A DNA stretch of 64,000 nt from contig NZ_JACOFU010000005.1 of NCBI RefSeq assembly GCF_014284275.1, forward strand, positions 310,001-374,000, written 5' to 3'. A model generated the notes under the pieces. That model was not told the DNA's origin and made no database searches. It saw only the letters and a program-made list of their open reading frames with translations. Within the stretch, counting starts at the first letter, position 1; every line of letters starts with the position of its first letter. Shown piece by piece: positions 1 through 9,875 of the stretch. The translations under genes were made by a program, and so were the position numbers. This DNA is from Affinundibacterium amnicola. Lineage in GTDB: Bacteria; Pseudomonadota; Gammaproteobacteria; Burkholderiales; Burkholderiaceae_D.

Positions 1-1
1 T

Positions 2-886
2 GAAGCCCGTCAAGCAGAGTTGATTGCGGCGTTGGAACACCATCTGGTGGCATCAAAACGTGCCAGTGGCGGCTCTGCTGCCAATACAACAATTGCCGCC
101 AGCTATTTTGGTTGCCAGAGTTTTTATTCTTGCAAAGTGGCGAATGATGAGAACGGCGCGTTTTATTTAGCGGATTTGAAAGCCGCTGGTGTTTCGATTC
201 CTCAGCACATTACACCGCCGGCCGGCATTACTGGCAAATGTCTGGTCATGATTACACCAGACGCCGAGCGCACCATGAATACCTTTCTTGGTATTAGTGA
301 AAAACTCAGTGTCGATGAGCTTGATTTAGCGGCTTTGAAGGACAGCGATTATGTTTATATCGAAGGCTATTTGGTCACTTCACCCACTGGTCGTCGCGCC
401 GCAATACAGTTACGTGAACAGGCCCAACAGCATGGAACACAGGTGGCATTAAGCTTGTCTGATCCGGCGATGGTGCAATTTTTTCGCGATGGTTTGCTAG
501 AAATGATAGGCGACAAAGTCGATTTGATTTTCTGTAATCGCGACGAGGTCTTGGGCTTCACCCAATCAGACAGTTTTGAACAAGCCTGTGAATTGCTCAA
601 GAAATTTGCGACTAAATTTGCCATCACTTGTGGCGCAGATGGCGCGGTCGTCTTTGATGGCGAACAACTGCATCAAGTGAATGCCCCGAAAGTGCAGGCA
701 ATTGATACCAATGGTGCTGGCGATATGTTTGCAGGAGCATTTTTGTATGCAATCCATCGCGGTGTCAATTTCGCACGCGCTGCTGAGTTTGCCAATATCG
801 CTGCCGCCACCGTGGTGACCCAATATGGCCCACGTTTGCAAGCCCAGCAATATCGTGATTTGCGAACGCAATTTTTTGCAGAATAA
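2..886 (+). CDS. PfkB-family carbohydrate/nucleoside kinase (5' end outside window)
   Basis: The reading frame is open from base 2 to the stop at 884-886, so the N-terminus lies before the window. The early part has the ribokinase/adenosine-kinase type substrate signature (SGGSAANTT followed by a G-rich stretch), and the end has the PfkB signature DTNGAGDMFAGAF near bases 703-745, whose Asp is the catalytic base and whose GAGD forms the anion hole. These enzymes move the ATP gamma-phosphate to a sugar or nucleoside hydroxyl in the cytoplasm. The layout resembles the adenosine-kinase-like branch, but the exact substrate cannot be read from sequence. The next gene begins about 100 bases downstream after a short tandem repeat, so a shared transcript is possible but not shown. 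Confidence 0.9.
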   Translation, partial: EARQAELIAALEHHLVASKRASGGSAANTTIAASYFGCQSFYSCKVANDENGAFYLADLKAAGVSIPQHITPPAGITGKCLVMITPDAERTMNTFLGISEKLSVDELDLAALKDSDYVYIEGYLVTSPTGRRAAIQLREQAQQHGTQVALSLSDPAMVQFFRDGLLEMIGDKVDLIFCNRDEVLGFTQSDSFEQACELLKKFATKFAITCGADGAVVFDGEQLHQVNAPKVQAIDTNGAGDMFAGAFLYAIHRGVNFARAAEFANIAAATVVTQYGPRLQAQQYRDLRTQFFAE

Positions 887-890
887 GTAC

Positions 891-930
891 AGATCCATAC
901 AGGTCAATACAGGTGAACACAGGTGAATAA
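891..930. repeat. Four 10-bp tandem units between kinase and GGDEF-EAL gene
   Basis: Four consecutive 10-base units read agatccatac, aggtcaatac, aggtgaacac, aggtgaataa. The period equals one DNA helical turn, so the ACAGGT cores lie on the same face. This could be a phased protein-binding site for the downstream c-di-GMP gene or only replication slippage. Confidence 0.75.
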
Positions 931-988
931 GCACGCCTGAGTACGCAATCTCGCAATATCCCAATAAAAGGGTTCGCCAACAATCAAT

Positions 989-3900
989 ATGTTCACTTCT
1001 TTTTCCAATCGGATTACAGGATATTTCGCCGCAGTGTTAATTGCGGCGATGGGGATATTGTTTTTGCTGTGGTATGTTGGCCTACCCTCGCTTGGGCTCA
1101 CCGGCGCGCGCGAAGAGCGTTTGCTCAGTGCGATTGCGCAACTAGAAATGAAAGCGGATCTGCAAAGAAACCTGGTGATTGCAGATCTGCAAGATAGTAG
1201 TGCCGATTTAATGTTTATTGCGGAGAGTGATGAGATCAAGCGCACATTATTCTCTTCATCGTCAAAGCCGTCAGGCTCATCAACTTTAGCTGTCGCGTCG
1301 GTGTTGTCCGCCCAGCTAGAAAAGAAATTTCAAATTTTAGGCAAGCTGCGTTCTCAGCGTTTTACTGGATTGATGCTGATTGATCTACAAAGTAAAACGG
1401 TATTGGCTGCAACTGCATCGGGTCAACAGCAAAAAATCCCAGATCAAGATTTAAACGCTTTGATCGCAATGCCAAATTTTGATTCACACATTTTGAGTTG
1501 GTCGAATACCGATTTACCAGCCGCCCAATCAGCACATACGCTACAAGCGATTGTGTTACCCGTTAGAGAAACTGCGTCAGCACCCATATCAACGATCTTA
1601 GTCGGCTTGCTGGATTTGGAATTATTTGTACAAGACAGGCTCACGCTCGATGCTAGTTTGGTCAAACGTTTTGGCACCACTTTATTGTTTGATGCAAAAG
1701 CGAATCTGATTTTTAGTTTTCCTAAGATACTTAGTACGTCGCCCTTATACATTCCAAATCAGACGGTAATGGGCGGGTTTGAGGGCAGTGTATCGCAACG
1801 CAATGCAGCCGATGAAGAGTTAATTGCGGTCTATAGAAATCTGCCTTTGAGTCCAACGCAAATGTGGACGATGGTATTGGTGACTAAAAAAACCGATGTG
1901 TTGTCTGGCTTACTCAAGAATATCGATTTCTTGTTGATTGCCGGTAGCTTGATTAGCTTGTTGGCGCTGAGTTTGATTTGGATGTTTGCACGCCGATTGA
2001 CACGCCCACTCGATGGTTTAGCGAGTAGTGCTGCACAATTAGGGCGCGGTGATTTGGCAGTGCGCGCTGTAGTCAATGCAGATGACTCACGTGAAATCCA
2101 CACCTTGACCAAGGCGTTTAATGGCATGGCGGATGCGGTACAAAACGCGCAAGAATCTTTAGAAGCGACGATTGTCGATCGTAGTCAGGAATTAGCATGG
2201 TCAGAAGCACGTCACTTAACTTTATTCAATGCCACCGCCAGTGCCGTGATTGTGATGGATGTACGTCGTATGATCGATTGCAATCCAGCGGCAGTCACTT
2301 TATTCGGCGCGCGTGACCGACAGCACTTAATGCGGTGTAAGCCTATCGATTTATCACCCGAATTTCAATCGGAAGGTGTCAGTTCATTACATCTATCAAA
2401 CCACTATTTTTCGCTAGCGCGAGAGCAGGGCATGTATTCCTGCGAATGGGTGCATAAACGCTTGGATAATGATGCGTGTTTTGATGCGGAAGTGTTGCTT
2501 AATTTAGTCGAGCTAGATGGAAAGAGTTTGATACAAGCGAGTGTGCGTGACATCTCGGTGCGTAAAAAAGTAGAAGCGGCTTTGCACGCGAGCGAAGAAC
2601 GGCATCGTACTTTGGTCGAATGGTCGCCAGAGGGAATTAATGTACATCGCAAGGGACGTTTAATTTATGTGAACGCCTCGGCGATTCGCATGCTTGGTGC
2701 GAGCTCTGCTGAGCAGTTAATTGGACGTCCGATCACCGAGATTATTCATCCTGATTTCCATCACTTGTTACAAACCAGAATTAAGACAATCAATGAACCA
2801 GGTGGGCAAGAGCAAAGCTATGAAATCAAGTTCGTTAAAGTCGATGGTACGGCGATTGATGTGATGGCGCAGGGCGCTTTGATTGATTTTGACGGTGCTC
2901 CGTCGATTTATGTCGCATGGCATGATGCCACCGAAGCCAAACGTCATGCAGAATCGCAACGTATTGCCGCCACCGCATTTGAATCACAAGAAGGCATGTT
3001 TGTTACCGATGCGAATTGGCTGATTTTACGCACGAATCAATCGTTTAATCAGATTACCGGATTCCATGCTGACGAAATCGTTGGTCTGCCGCCGCGCTTT
3101 TTAAGTGAACAATTTAAGCAAGACAGTAATTATGTTGCCATGCTCAATAGCATCGCCGAACGTGGTGCATGGCAAGGGGAAGTCGCGGATCAGCGCAAAA
3201 ATGGTAGTGCCTTTCCAGCATGGGTTAACATTTCGAGCGTGACCGATGAAGCTGGAGTGATCACGCATTACGTTGGTACTTTTAATGATATTACCTTGCG
3301 TAAAACTGCCGAAGATGAAATTCGTAATTTGGCTTTTTATGATCCATTGACGCAATTGCCAAATCGCCGCTTATTGATGGACAGGCTGGAACAAGCGCTA
3401 GCCTCGGGCAATCGTCATCAGCGTAAAGGCGCTTTACTATTTATTGATTTGGATAATTTCAAAACCTTAAATGACACCTTAGGACACGATCATGGTGACC
3501 TGCTGTTGCGACAAGTTGCCGAGCGTTTGAGTTTGTGCACCCGCGAGGGAGATACCGTGGCGCGACTTGGTGGCGACGAGTTTGTGGTGATGTTGGAAAA
3601 TCTCGATGAAGATATTTTTGATGCCGCAAATCAGGCAGAGACGGTGGCGATTAAGATCTTGTCTGAGTTGAACCAAACCTACTGGTTAGGTGTTAGTGAG
3701 CATCACAGTTCACCTAGTATTGGTGTGACACTATTCGGTGAAAAAACCGAGACCATTGCCGAGCCCTTAAAGCGTGCCGATCTCGCCATGTATCAGGCCA
3801 AAGCGGCGGGGCGTAATACGGTGCGTTTCTTTGATCCTAAAATGCAGGCGATGGTGACACAGCGTGCTGAGCTGGAAGAAGACTTGCGTGATGCGATGTT

Positions 3901-4645
3901 GAACGATCAGTTCGAATTGCACTATCAAGCGCAGTTCAATGATCAAGGCCAGTTGTTTGCGGCAGAGGCATTAATCCGTTGGCGTCATCCTGAGCGTGGT
4001 TTGATCTCCCCAGCCGAATTTATTCCGATTGCAGAAGATACTGGCTTGATTACGATTCTTGGCTATTGGGTGCTAAACACTGCAATGCAACAGTTGGCCA
4101 AATGGGCGGAGCATCCAGAATTTGCCGGACTCACCTTGGCAGTGAATGTCAGTCCAAGCCAATTCCATCAGAAAAATTTTGTTGACCAAGTCACGGATGT
4201 GATCGATCTGACGGGTGCCGATCCACGTCGTCTGAAATTGGAATTGACTGAGGGATTTTCAATTTCGAATATTGAAGAGGTCATCGCCAGAATGTCGAGC
4301 TTGCGACAACGTGGTGTCAGTTTCTCTTTAGATGATTTCGGTACTGGTTATTCATCGCTGTCGTATTTGAAACGTTTGCCTTTGGATCAGTTAAAAATTG
4401 ATCAAAGTTTTGTACGTGATATTTTGATTGATCCGAACGATGCCGCAATCGCAAAAATGGTCATCGTTTTGGCCGATAGTTTAGGGCTAAGCGTAGTCGC
4501 CGAAGGTGTAGAAACACTGGCGCAAAAAGCCTTCCTTGAACAACAAGGTTGCCGCGCATATCAAGGCTATTTATATAGCAAACCTTTAGCACTTGCCGAG
4601 TTCGAAGCATTTGCATTGCGGGCTTATCAAATCTCTTATTCTTAG
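989..4645 (+). CDS. Membrane-bound PAS-GGDEF-EAL c-di-GMP enzyme
   Basis: The 1218-residue protein has a first membrane segment near residues 11-30, a periplasmic sensor region to about 310 (dCache-like by size and position), a second membrane segment at about 312-334, a HAMP linker, about three PAS modules (roughly 405-785), a GGDEF domain (GGDEF at 861-865) and an EAL domain (EAL at 993-995). The allosteric I-site RxxD is present as REGD five residues before GGDEF. The EAL part keeps the metal and catalytic motifs NVS, ELTEG, DDFGTGYSSL, LKIDQSF and EGVET. Both synthesis and breakdown of c-di-GMP therefore look chemically possible, and which dominates cannot be told. The ATG start puts the first transmembrane helix at the N-terminus, but no strong Shine-Dalgarno precedes it. 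It probably senses a periplasmic ligand plus intracellular cues through the PAS modules. Confidence 0.95.
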   Translation: MFTSFSNRITGYFAAVLIAAMGILFLLWYVGLPSLGLTGAREERLLSAIAQLEMKADLQRNLVIADLQDSSADLMFIAESDEIKRTLFSSSSKPSGSSTLAVASVLSAQLEKKFQILGKLRSQRFTGLMLIDLQSKTVLAATASGQQQKIPDQDLNALIAMPNFDSHILSWSNTDLPAAQSAHTLQAIVLPVRETASAPISTILVGLLDLELFVQDRLTLDASLVKRFGTTLLFDAKANLIFSFPKILSTSPLYIPNQTVMGGFEGSVSQRNAADEELIAVYRNLPLSPTQMWTMVLVTKKTDVLSGLLKNIDFLLIAGSLISLLALSLIWMFARRLTRPLDGLASSAAQLGRGDLAVRAVVNADDSREIHTLTKAFNGMADAVQNAQESLEATIVDRSQELAWSEARHLTLFNATASAVIVMDVRRMIDCNPAAVTLFGARDRQHLMRCKPIDLSPEFQSEGVSSLHLSNHYFSLAREQGMYSCEWVHKRLDNDACFDAEVLLNLVELDGKSLIQASVRDISVRKKVEAALHASEERHRTLVEWSPEGINVHRKGRLIYVNASAIRMLGASSAEQLIGRPITEIIHPDFHHLLQTRIKTINEPGGQEQSYEIKFVKVDGTAIDVMAQGALIDFDGAPSIYVAWHDATEAKRHAESQRIAATAFESQEGMFVTDANWLILRTNQSFNQITGFHADEIVGLPPRFLSEQFKQDSNYVAMLNSIAERGAWQGEVADQRKNGSAFPAWVNISSVTDEAGVITHYVGTFNDITLRKTAEDEIRNLAFYDPLTQLPNRRLLMDRLEQALASGNRHQRKGALLFIDLDNFKTLNDTLGHDHGDLLLRQVAERLSLCTREGDTVARLGGDEFVVMLENLDEDIFDAANQAETVAIKILSELNQTYWLGVSEHHSSPSIGVTLFGEKTETIAEPLKRADLAMYQAKAAGRNTVRFFDPKMQAMVTQRAELEEDLRDAMLNDQFELHYQAQFNDQGQLFAAEALIRWRHPERGLISPAEFIPIAEDTGLITILGYWVLNTAMQQLAKWAEHPEFAGLTLAVNVSPSQFHQKNFVDQVTDVIDLTGADPRRLKLELTEGFSISNIEEVIARMSSLRQRGVSFSLDDFGTGYSSLSYLKRLPLDQLKIDQSFVRDILIDPNDAAIAKMVIVLADSLGLSVVAEGVETLAQKAFLEQQGCRAYQGYLYSKPLALAEFEAFALRAYQISYS

Positions 4646-5129
4646 AGGCTACACAAAACTGATGCTGATACGCTAGGGTGCGCCGTGCGTACTGAAATCG
4701 TAATTGATGTGTGTGGTGCGCACGGCGCACCCTACGATGTTAGGCTCTGGTCAATGCAATTTTGTGTAAGTCTATAAATAGGCGCCAATAAATCAAGAGC
4801 AAGTTAATTTTGCAATGCTATTTATCATGTCTTGCAAATGCGCTTAGACGTGTCCAGAACTTTCCATTTTCTATTTGAATAAATAGTCACAAATCACTGT
4901 CCAAATTCTAGTAATCTGGAACTTATCGTGATGAACTTAGTCCTATCTTCTTAACGTGTACGCCTGATTACTTGTCTGACTTGGAAACACCAAACTTTAG
5001 TCAAGCAGCAGACGTATCGTCAAGAATCAGTGGAGAGTGACCTCTGCATAGGAACAAGCTTACATAGGTCGAATAGGTCGAAGAAACAGAATTGCAGTGA
5101 CCAACAATATCGAGAAAAAAGGAGATGTG
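4646..5129. other. Intergenic region between c-di-GMP gene and TldD cassette
   Basis: The 484 bases hold a REP-like palindrome at 4674-4734 and a 9-bp direct repeat (ATAGGTCGA twice, 5064-5081) just upstream of the first TldD gene. I see no convincing promoter, RNA gene or further coding frame here. Confidence 0.6.
4674..4734. repeat. REP-like palindrome, copy 1
   Basis: Two perfect 16-base arms (4674-4689, TAGGGTGCGCCGTGCG, and its complement at 4719-4734) enclose a 29-base spacer. The right arm plus its ccacacac extension recurs in reverse orientation at 33582-33641. This behaves like a dispersed intergenic REP/BIME-type repeat; it may also terminate the preceding transcript. Confidence 0.85.
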
Positions 5130-6767
5130 ATGCAAAGACGTGATTTTCTACAAATGGGTGGTGCTGCGCTAGGCGGTCTTTTACTACCTTCCTTTGCGCG
5201 TGCGATTGAAGTTGAAGAATTGCTAAAGCCGGTCTCTAATCAAGTCCGCAAGACCTTAGCGGATATCGCCTTGAACGCGGCAACAACCGCGGGCGCCAGT
5301 TATTGCGATGTGCGGATTGGGCGTTATCTGAATCAGTTCATTTCTACCCGTGATTTGAACGTCGAGAATGTCGTCAACACGGAATCCGCAGGTGTCGGTG
5401 TGCGCGTGATCGCCAATGGTGCCTATGGTTTCGCGGCCAGCAACGATATGTCACCGGACAGTATCGCGACAGCAGCGCGTCAGGCGGTGGCGATTGCGAA
5501 AGCGAATGCCAAATTGCAAACGGAACCTGTGCGTTTAGCCGCAGTGAAAGGTGTTGGCGAAGTTAGTTGGGCGACGCCGATTAAGAAAGACTGGCGTACC
5601 GTACCAATCAAAGAAAAAGTAGAATTGCTGCTAGCTGCGAACAAAGCTGGGATGGAGGCGGGTGCGAACTTTATGCAATCGGTGATGTTCCAGGTCAATC
5701 AACAAAAATACTTCGCGTCGACTGACGGTTCTTATATCGACCAAGATGTACACCGCTTCTGGATGCCTCTGAGTGCGACCGCGGTGGATACCAAAACAAA
5801 TAAATTCCGTACCCGTCAAGGTTTGTCAGCGCCAGTTGGCATGGGTTACGAATATCTCGATGCACGTCCAGAAGATAAAGTACAAGCAGCTGGTGGAGTT
5901 GCCACTTTGTATAAAAATTCCTACGACCTGATTGCCGATGCACGCGCATGTGGTGCCAGCGCCAAACAAAAATTGACGGCAAAATCAGTCGTGCCAGGCA
6001 AGTATGATCTGGTCTTAAGCCCTGAACATTTATGGTTGACGATACATGAATCCGTTGGTCATCCAACTGAGCTTGATCGTGTACTTGGCTATGAAGCTAA
6101 TTTCGCAGGCACGAGTTTCGCCACGATTGATAAGTGGGAAAGCAAGAAATTCAAATATGGCTCCAGCAATGTGAATATCGTCGCCGATAAAACTGTACCT
6201 GGTTCACTCGGTGCGGTTGGTTACGATGACGAAGGCGTCGCTTGCAAGCAGTGGGACATCATTAAAGACGGTATTTTGGTCAACTACCAAGCGACCCGCG
6301 ATCAAGTGCACATGCTCGGTCAAACCGAATCCCATGGCTGCTCTTACGCAGACAACTGGAGTAGCGTTCAATTCCAACGTATGCCAAATATCTCTCTGGC
6401 TCCAGGCAAAAAACGTCTGACACCCGATGAGATGGTGAAAGACGTGAAGAAAGGGATTTACATCGTTGGTGATGGATCGTTCTCTATCGATCAACAGCGC
6501 TTTAACTTCCAGTTCGGTGGTCAGATGTATTTCGAGATCAAGAATGGCAAGATTGGCGAGCAATTAGAAGATGTTGCTTATCAATCGAACACCCAAGAAT
6601 TTTGGAATGCCTGCAGTGCGACCTGTGATGAGCGTGATTGGCGTTTAGGCGGTTCCTTCTTTGATGGCAAAGGACAGCCAAGTCAATCGAGCGCGGTATC
6701 GCACGGCTCTAGCACTACGCGTTTTAATGGCATCAATGTGATTAACACAGCACGTAAGATTGCTTAA
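5130..6767 (+). CDS. Tat-exported TldD-type metalloprotease subunit, copy 1
   Basis: The 545-residue protein starts with a twin-arginine signal (RRDFLQMGG, then a hydrophobic stretch ending SFARA). The ATG at 5130 is chosen because an AAAGGAG site lies five bases upstream; a GTG at 5097 is also open but has no such site. The body is TldD-like, with the zinc motif HExxxH (H306, E307, H311) in a segment reading LTIHESVGHPTELDR, and a Cys-containing C-terminal region (ACSATCDERD) that could supply the third ligand. TldD pairs with TldE as a heterodimeric protease acting on unfolded peptides. Classical TldD is cytoplasmic, so the Tat signal is notable. It is followed after 13 bases by its TldE partner and duplicated at 8177-9814. 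Confidence 0.92.
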   Translation: MQRRDFLQMGGAALGGLLLPSFARAIEVEELLKPVSNQVRKTLADIALNAATTAGASYCDVRIGRYLNQFISTRDLNVENVVNTESAGVGVRVIANGAYGFAASNDMSPDSIATAARQAVAIAKANAKLQTEPVRLAAVKGVGEVSWATPIKKDWRTVPIKEKVELLLAANKAGMEAGANFMQSVMFQVNQQKYFASTDGSYIDQDVHRFWMPLSATAVDTKTNKFRTRQGLSAPVGMGYEYLDARPEDKVQAAGGVATLYKNSYDLIADARACGASAKQKLTAKSVVPGKYDLVLSPEHLWLTIHESVGHPTELDRVLGYEANFAGTSFATIDKWESKKFKYGSSNVNIVADKTVPGSLGAVGYDDEGVACKQWDIIKDGILVNYQATRDQVHMLGQTESHGCSYADNWSSVQFQRMPNISLAPGKKRLTPDEMVKDVKKGIYIVGDGSFSIDQQRFNFQFGGQMYFEIKNGKIGEQLEDVAYQSNTQEFWNACSATCDERDWRLGGSFFDGKGQPSQSSAVSHGSSTTRFNGINVINTARKIA

Positions 6768-6780
6768 GGCGAGGATGATC

Positions 6781-8124
6781 ATGAAACTATTGAATCAACT
6801 TAGCCAAGAAGAAGCCAAACGTATCTGCGATAAAGTCATGTCTTTTTCTAAGGCAGACGAATGCAATGTGCAGCTCGGTGGCGGCAGTACAGGGAATATT
6901 CGTTTTGCCCGCAATGCCGTTTCTACTTCAGGGGTGATTGGCGATACGCAATTGGTGGTGGCAGTTGCCTTTGGCAAGAAACAAGGCATTACCACTATCA
7001 ACGAATTTGATGATGCATCCTTAGAAAAAGTGGTGCGACGTGCAGAAGATTTGGCGCGCTTGGCACCAGAAAATCCTGAGTTCATGCCAGCAGTGACGAA
7101 GCAAAGCTTTCAAGCATCACCAACTTTTCATCAAAAGACAGCGGATATCGATCCGGAATTTCGTGCCGAAGTCGCTGCGTATGCGGTGGAAGCTTGTCGC
7201 AAAAACAAATTGGTCGGCGCAGGTTTTTTTACTGATAACAATGGTTTTAGCTGCATCGCTAACTCCAATGGCGTGTTTGGATTTCAGCGCCAAACAGGTT
7301 TAGATTTTACGTGCACCGTGCGTACTGAAGATGGTCGCGGTTCTGGTTGGGTCAAGCGCTCGATTAGCGATGCCGGCCGTTTCGATGTGCGCGAAGCTGT
7401 CGATGTGGCGATGGATAAGGCAAAACGTTCTTTGAATGCCAAAGCGCTCGAACCTGGTCGTTATACGGTTATTTTAGAACCAGCCGCCACTTCCGATTTG
7501 ATCGGCAATATGCTCGGCAATTTTGATGCCCGTCAAGCCGATGAAGGTCGCAGTTTCTTATCGAAGAAAGGCGGCGGTAATCGTCTCGGTGAAAAGCTGT
7601 TTGATGAGCAGGTTAATATTTGGGCTGATCCTTGGCATCCAGAGATCGGTGTGTTGCCGTGGGATGGTGCCATGTTGCCGCGCCAACGTACCGAAGTGAT
7701 CAAAAATGGCAGAGTCAATTCGCTCGAATATTCGCGCTTTTGGGCGCAGAAACAGCAAGTCGCACCTATGGCGAGCCATGGCAATATGATCATGGCAGGA
7801 ACCGACAAAACGACAGCAGAGTTAATCGCTAATACCAAAAAAGGTGTGTTGGTGACACGTACTTGGTACATCCGTATGGTCGATCCGCAATCGGTTCTCT
7901 TAACAGGCTTAACGCGTGATGGCACGTTTTACATTGAGAACGGCAAGATCATGTATCCGATCAAAAATTTCCGTTTCAATGAAAGCCCGATCAGTATGTT
8001 GAACAATATTGAGGAAATCGGTAAGCCAGTCATCATTGCTGGTGATGAAGTGCCGTACCAAATGTTGATTCCGCCGATGAAAGTGCGTGACTTCAATTTT
8101 ACTTCTCTATCCGACGCGGTGTAG
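6781..8124 (+). CDS. TldE/PmbA-type protease partner subunit, copy 1
   Basis: This 447-residue protein is the non-zinc partner of the TldD/TldE heterodimer; it lacks HExxxH but has the PmbA-type fold signatures (an N-terminal QEEAKRICDKVM segment, TEDGRGSGW, EPGRYTVILEP and RTWYIRMVDPQS). The ATG at 6781 has GAGG six bases upstream; ATGs at 6775 and a TTG at 6760 are also in frame. There is no signal peptide, unlike the preceding TldD. Its closest relative in the window is the gene at 9876-11207. The next gene starts 52 bases downstream with its own good ribosome site, consistent with one operon. Confidence 0.9.
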   Translation: MKLLNQLSQEEAKRICDKVMSFSKADECNVQLGGGSTGNIRFARNAVSTSGVIGDTQLVVAVAFGKKQGITTINEFDDASLEKVVRRAEDLARLAPENPEFMPAVTKQSFQASPTFHQKTADIDPEFRAEVAAYAVEACRKNKLVGAGFFTDNNGFSCIANSNGVFGFQRQTGLDFTCTVRTEDGRGSGWVKRSISDAGRFDVREAVDVAMDKAKRSLNAKALEPGRYTVILEPAATSDLIGNMLGNFDARQADEGRSFLSKKGGGNRLGEKLFDEQVNIWADPWHPEIGVLPWDGAMLPRQRTEVIKNGRVNSLEYSRFWAQKQQVAPMASHGNMIMAGTDKTTAELIANTKKGVLVTRTWYIRMVDPQSVLLTGLTRDGTFYIENGKIMYPIKNFRFNESPISMLNNIEEIGKPVIIAGDEVPYQMLIPPMKVRDFNFTSLSDAV

Positions 8125-8176
8125 AGCAAACCAACAAAATAAGATTATTCACGATAGTATTTTTTCAGGAGTTGCT

Positions 8177-9814
8177 ATGGAACGACGTAGCTTTTTAAAG
8201 ATTAGTGGTATTGCCGCCGGCAGTTTGATTATTCCTGTATGTGGGAATGCGATCGCCGCAGAAGAACTATTAAATCCCGTTGGTAAAGCATTTAAGAAAA
8301 GTTTGGCAGATGCCGCGATGAATGCGGCGACCAAAGCGGGCGCGAGTTATTGCGATGTGCGCATTGGTCGCTATGTGAACCAATTCATCACCACGCGTGA
8401 CACCCGAGTAGAAAATATCGTCAACACGGAATCGATGGGCGTGGGCGTGCGTGTGATTGCAGGTGGTGCTTATGGATTTGCTTCAACCAATGATTTGTCT
8501 TTGGATGCGGTTGCCAGCATGGCGAAACAAGCGGTGGCGATTGCTAAAGCGAATGCGAAATTACAGAGTGAGCCTTTGATTTTGGCGCCAGTAAAAGGTG
8601 TCGGCGAAGTGAGTTGGGCGACACCATTTACCAAAGATTGGCGTACTGTTCCGGTAAAAGAAAAAGCGGATATGCTGATCGCAGCTAATCGCGCTGGTTT
8701 AGAGGCGGGTGCGAATTTTATGCAGTCCAATCTATTCCAAGTGAATCAAGAAAAGTATTTCGCTTCTACGGATGGTTCCTACATTGATCAAGATATCCAT
8801 CGCTTGTGGGCACCGATGACGGCAACTGCAGTCGATAAAGCGACCAACAAATTCCGCAGTCGTGAAAGCTTGTCTTCACCAGTCGGCATGGGTTTTGAAT
8901 TCTTCGATGCCAAGCCAGAAGACAAAGTGAAAGCAGCAGGCGGTGTTGTCACGCTGTATAAGAACTCGTTGGATGTGATCGAAGAGGCGCGCGAAGCGGG
9001 GCGTCAAGCACGTGAAAAATTGGCAGCGAAATCGGTTGAGCCTGGTAAATATGATTTGGTCTTGAGTCCAGATCATTTGTTCTTAACGATACATGAATCA
9101 GTCGGACATCCAACTGAACTCGATCGCGTTCTTGGTTATGAAGCAAACTATGCAGGAACCAGTTTTGCGACCTTGGATAAATGGCGCACGAAGAAATTTA
9201 AGTTTGGTTCTGATCGCGTCAATTTCTTCGCCGATAAAACCACACCTGGTTCGCTCGGTGCAGTTGGCTACGATGACGAAGGTGTAGCAGGCAAGCGTTG
9301 GGACATCATCAAAGACGGCGTGTTGGTGAATTATCAGGCGACGCGCGATCAAGCACATATCATTGATGAAAAAGAATCGCATGGCTGTTCTTATGCCGAT
9401 AGTTGGAGCAGCGTACAGTTCCAGCGTATGCCAAATGTTTCCTTAGCCGCTGGCAAAACACCTTTGACACCGGACGAGATGGTGAAAGACGTCAAGAAGG
9501 GCATCTATATTTTAGGTCGTGGTTCTTATTCTATCGATCAACAACGTTATAACTTCCAATTTGGTGGTCAATTATTCTTCGAAATCAAAAACGGCAAGAT
9601 CATTGGCCCGGTTGAAGATGTCGCTTATCAATCCAATACACAAGAGTTTTGGAATAGTTGTAGTGCGATTTGTGATGATCGAGATTGGCGCATGGGTGGT
9701 TCTTTCTTTGACGGAAAAGGCCAACCAAGTCAGGTCAGTGCGGTCTCGCATGGCTCCAGTACAACGCGGTTTAACGGCATTAATGTGATCAACACAGCAC
9801 GTAAAATTGCTTGA
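8177..9814 (+). CDS. Tat-exported TldD-type metalloprotease subunit, copy 2
   Basis: This gene is a full-length paralogue of the one at 5130-6767: same 545-residue length, collinear over its whole extent and very similar by eye. It has its own twin-arginine signal (MERRSFLKISG, ending NAIAAEE). HExxxH is intact at H306/E307/H311, and the Cys-rich end segment (SCSAICDDRD) is kept. The ATG at 8177 has AGGAG five bases upstream, and earlier in-frame codons overlap the preceding gene and are disregarded. Both copies look active. Differences such as VC in the signal region and HIIDEKE versus HMLGQTE in the core may mark substrate divergence; that is inference. Confidence 0.92.
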   Translation: MERRSFLKISGIAAGSLIIPVCGNAIAAEELLNPVGKAFKKSLADAAMNAATKAGASYCDVRIGRYVNQFITTRDTRVENIVNTESMGVGVRVIAGGAYGFASTNDLSLDAVASMAKQAVAIAKANAKLQSEPLILAPVKGVGEVSWATPFTKDWRTVPVKEKADMLIAANRAGLEAGANFMQSNLFQVNQEKYFASTDGSYIDQDIHRLWAPMTATAVDKATNKFRSRESLSSPVGMGFEFFDAKPEDKVKAAGGVVTLYKNSLDVIEEAREAGRQAREKLAAKSVEPGKYDLVLSPDHLFLTIHESVGHPTELDRVLGYEANYAGTSFATLDKWRTKKFKFGSDRVNFFADKTTPGSLGAVGYDDEGVAGKRWDIIKDGVLVNYQATRDQAHIIDEKESHGCSYADSWSSVQFQRMPNVSLAAGKTPLTPDEMVKDVKKGIYILGRGSYSIDQQRYNFQFGGQLFFEIKNGKIIGPVEDVAYQSNTQEFWNSCSAICDDRDWRMGGSFFDGKGQPSQVSAVSHGSSTTRFNGINVINTARKIA

Positions 9815-9875
9815 TCCATTGTATTTTGCTAAACCAAATACCCTTACAAAATAAGCCAATAAAAATAGGAAACAT

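Noticed and set aside
566-1245. Minus-strand frames at the kinase/c-di-GMP gene border
   Set aside because: Composed of complement of repeat and coding DNA with no start signals.
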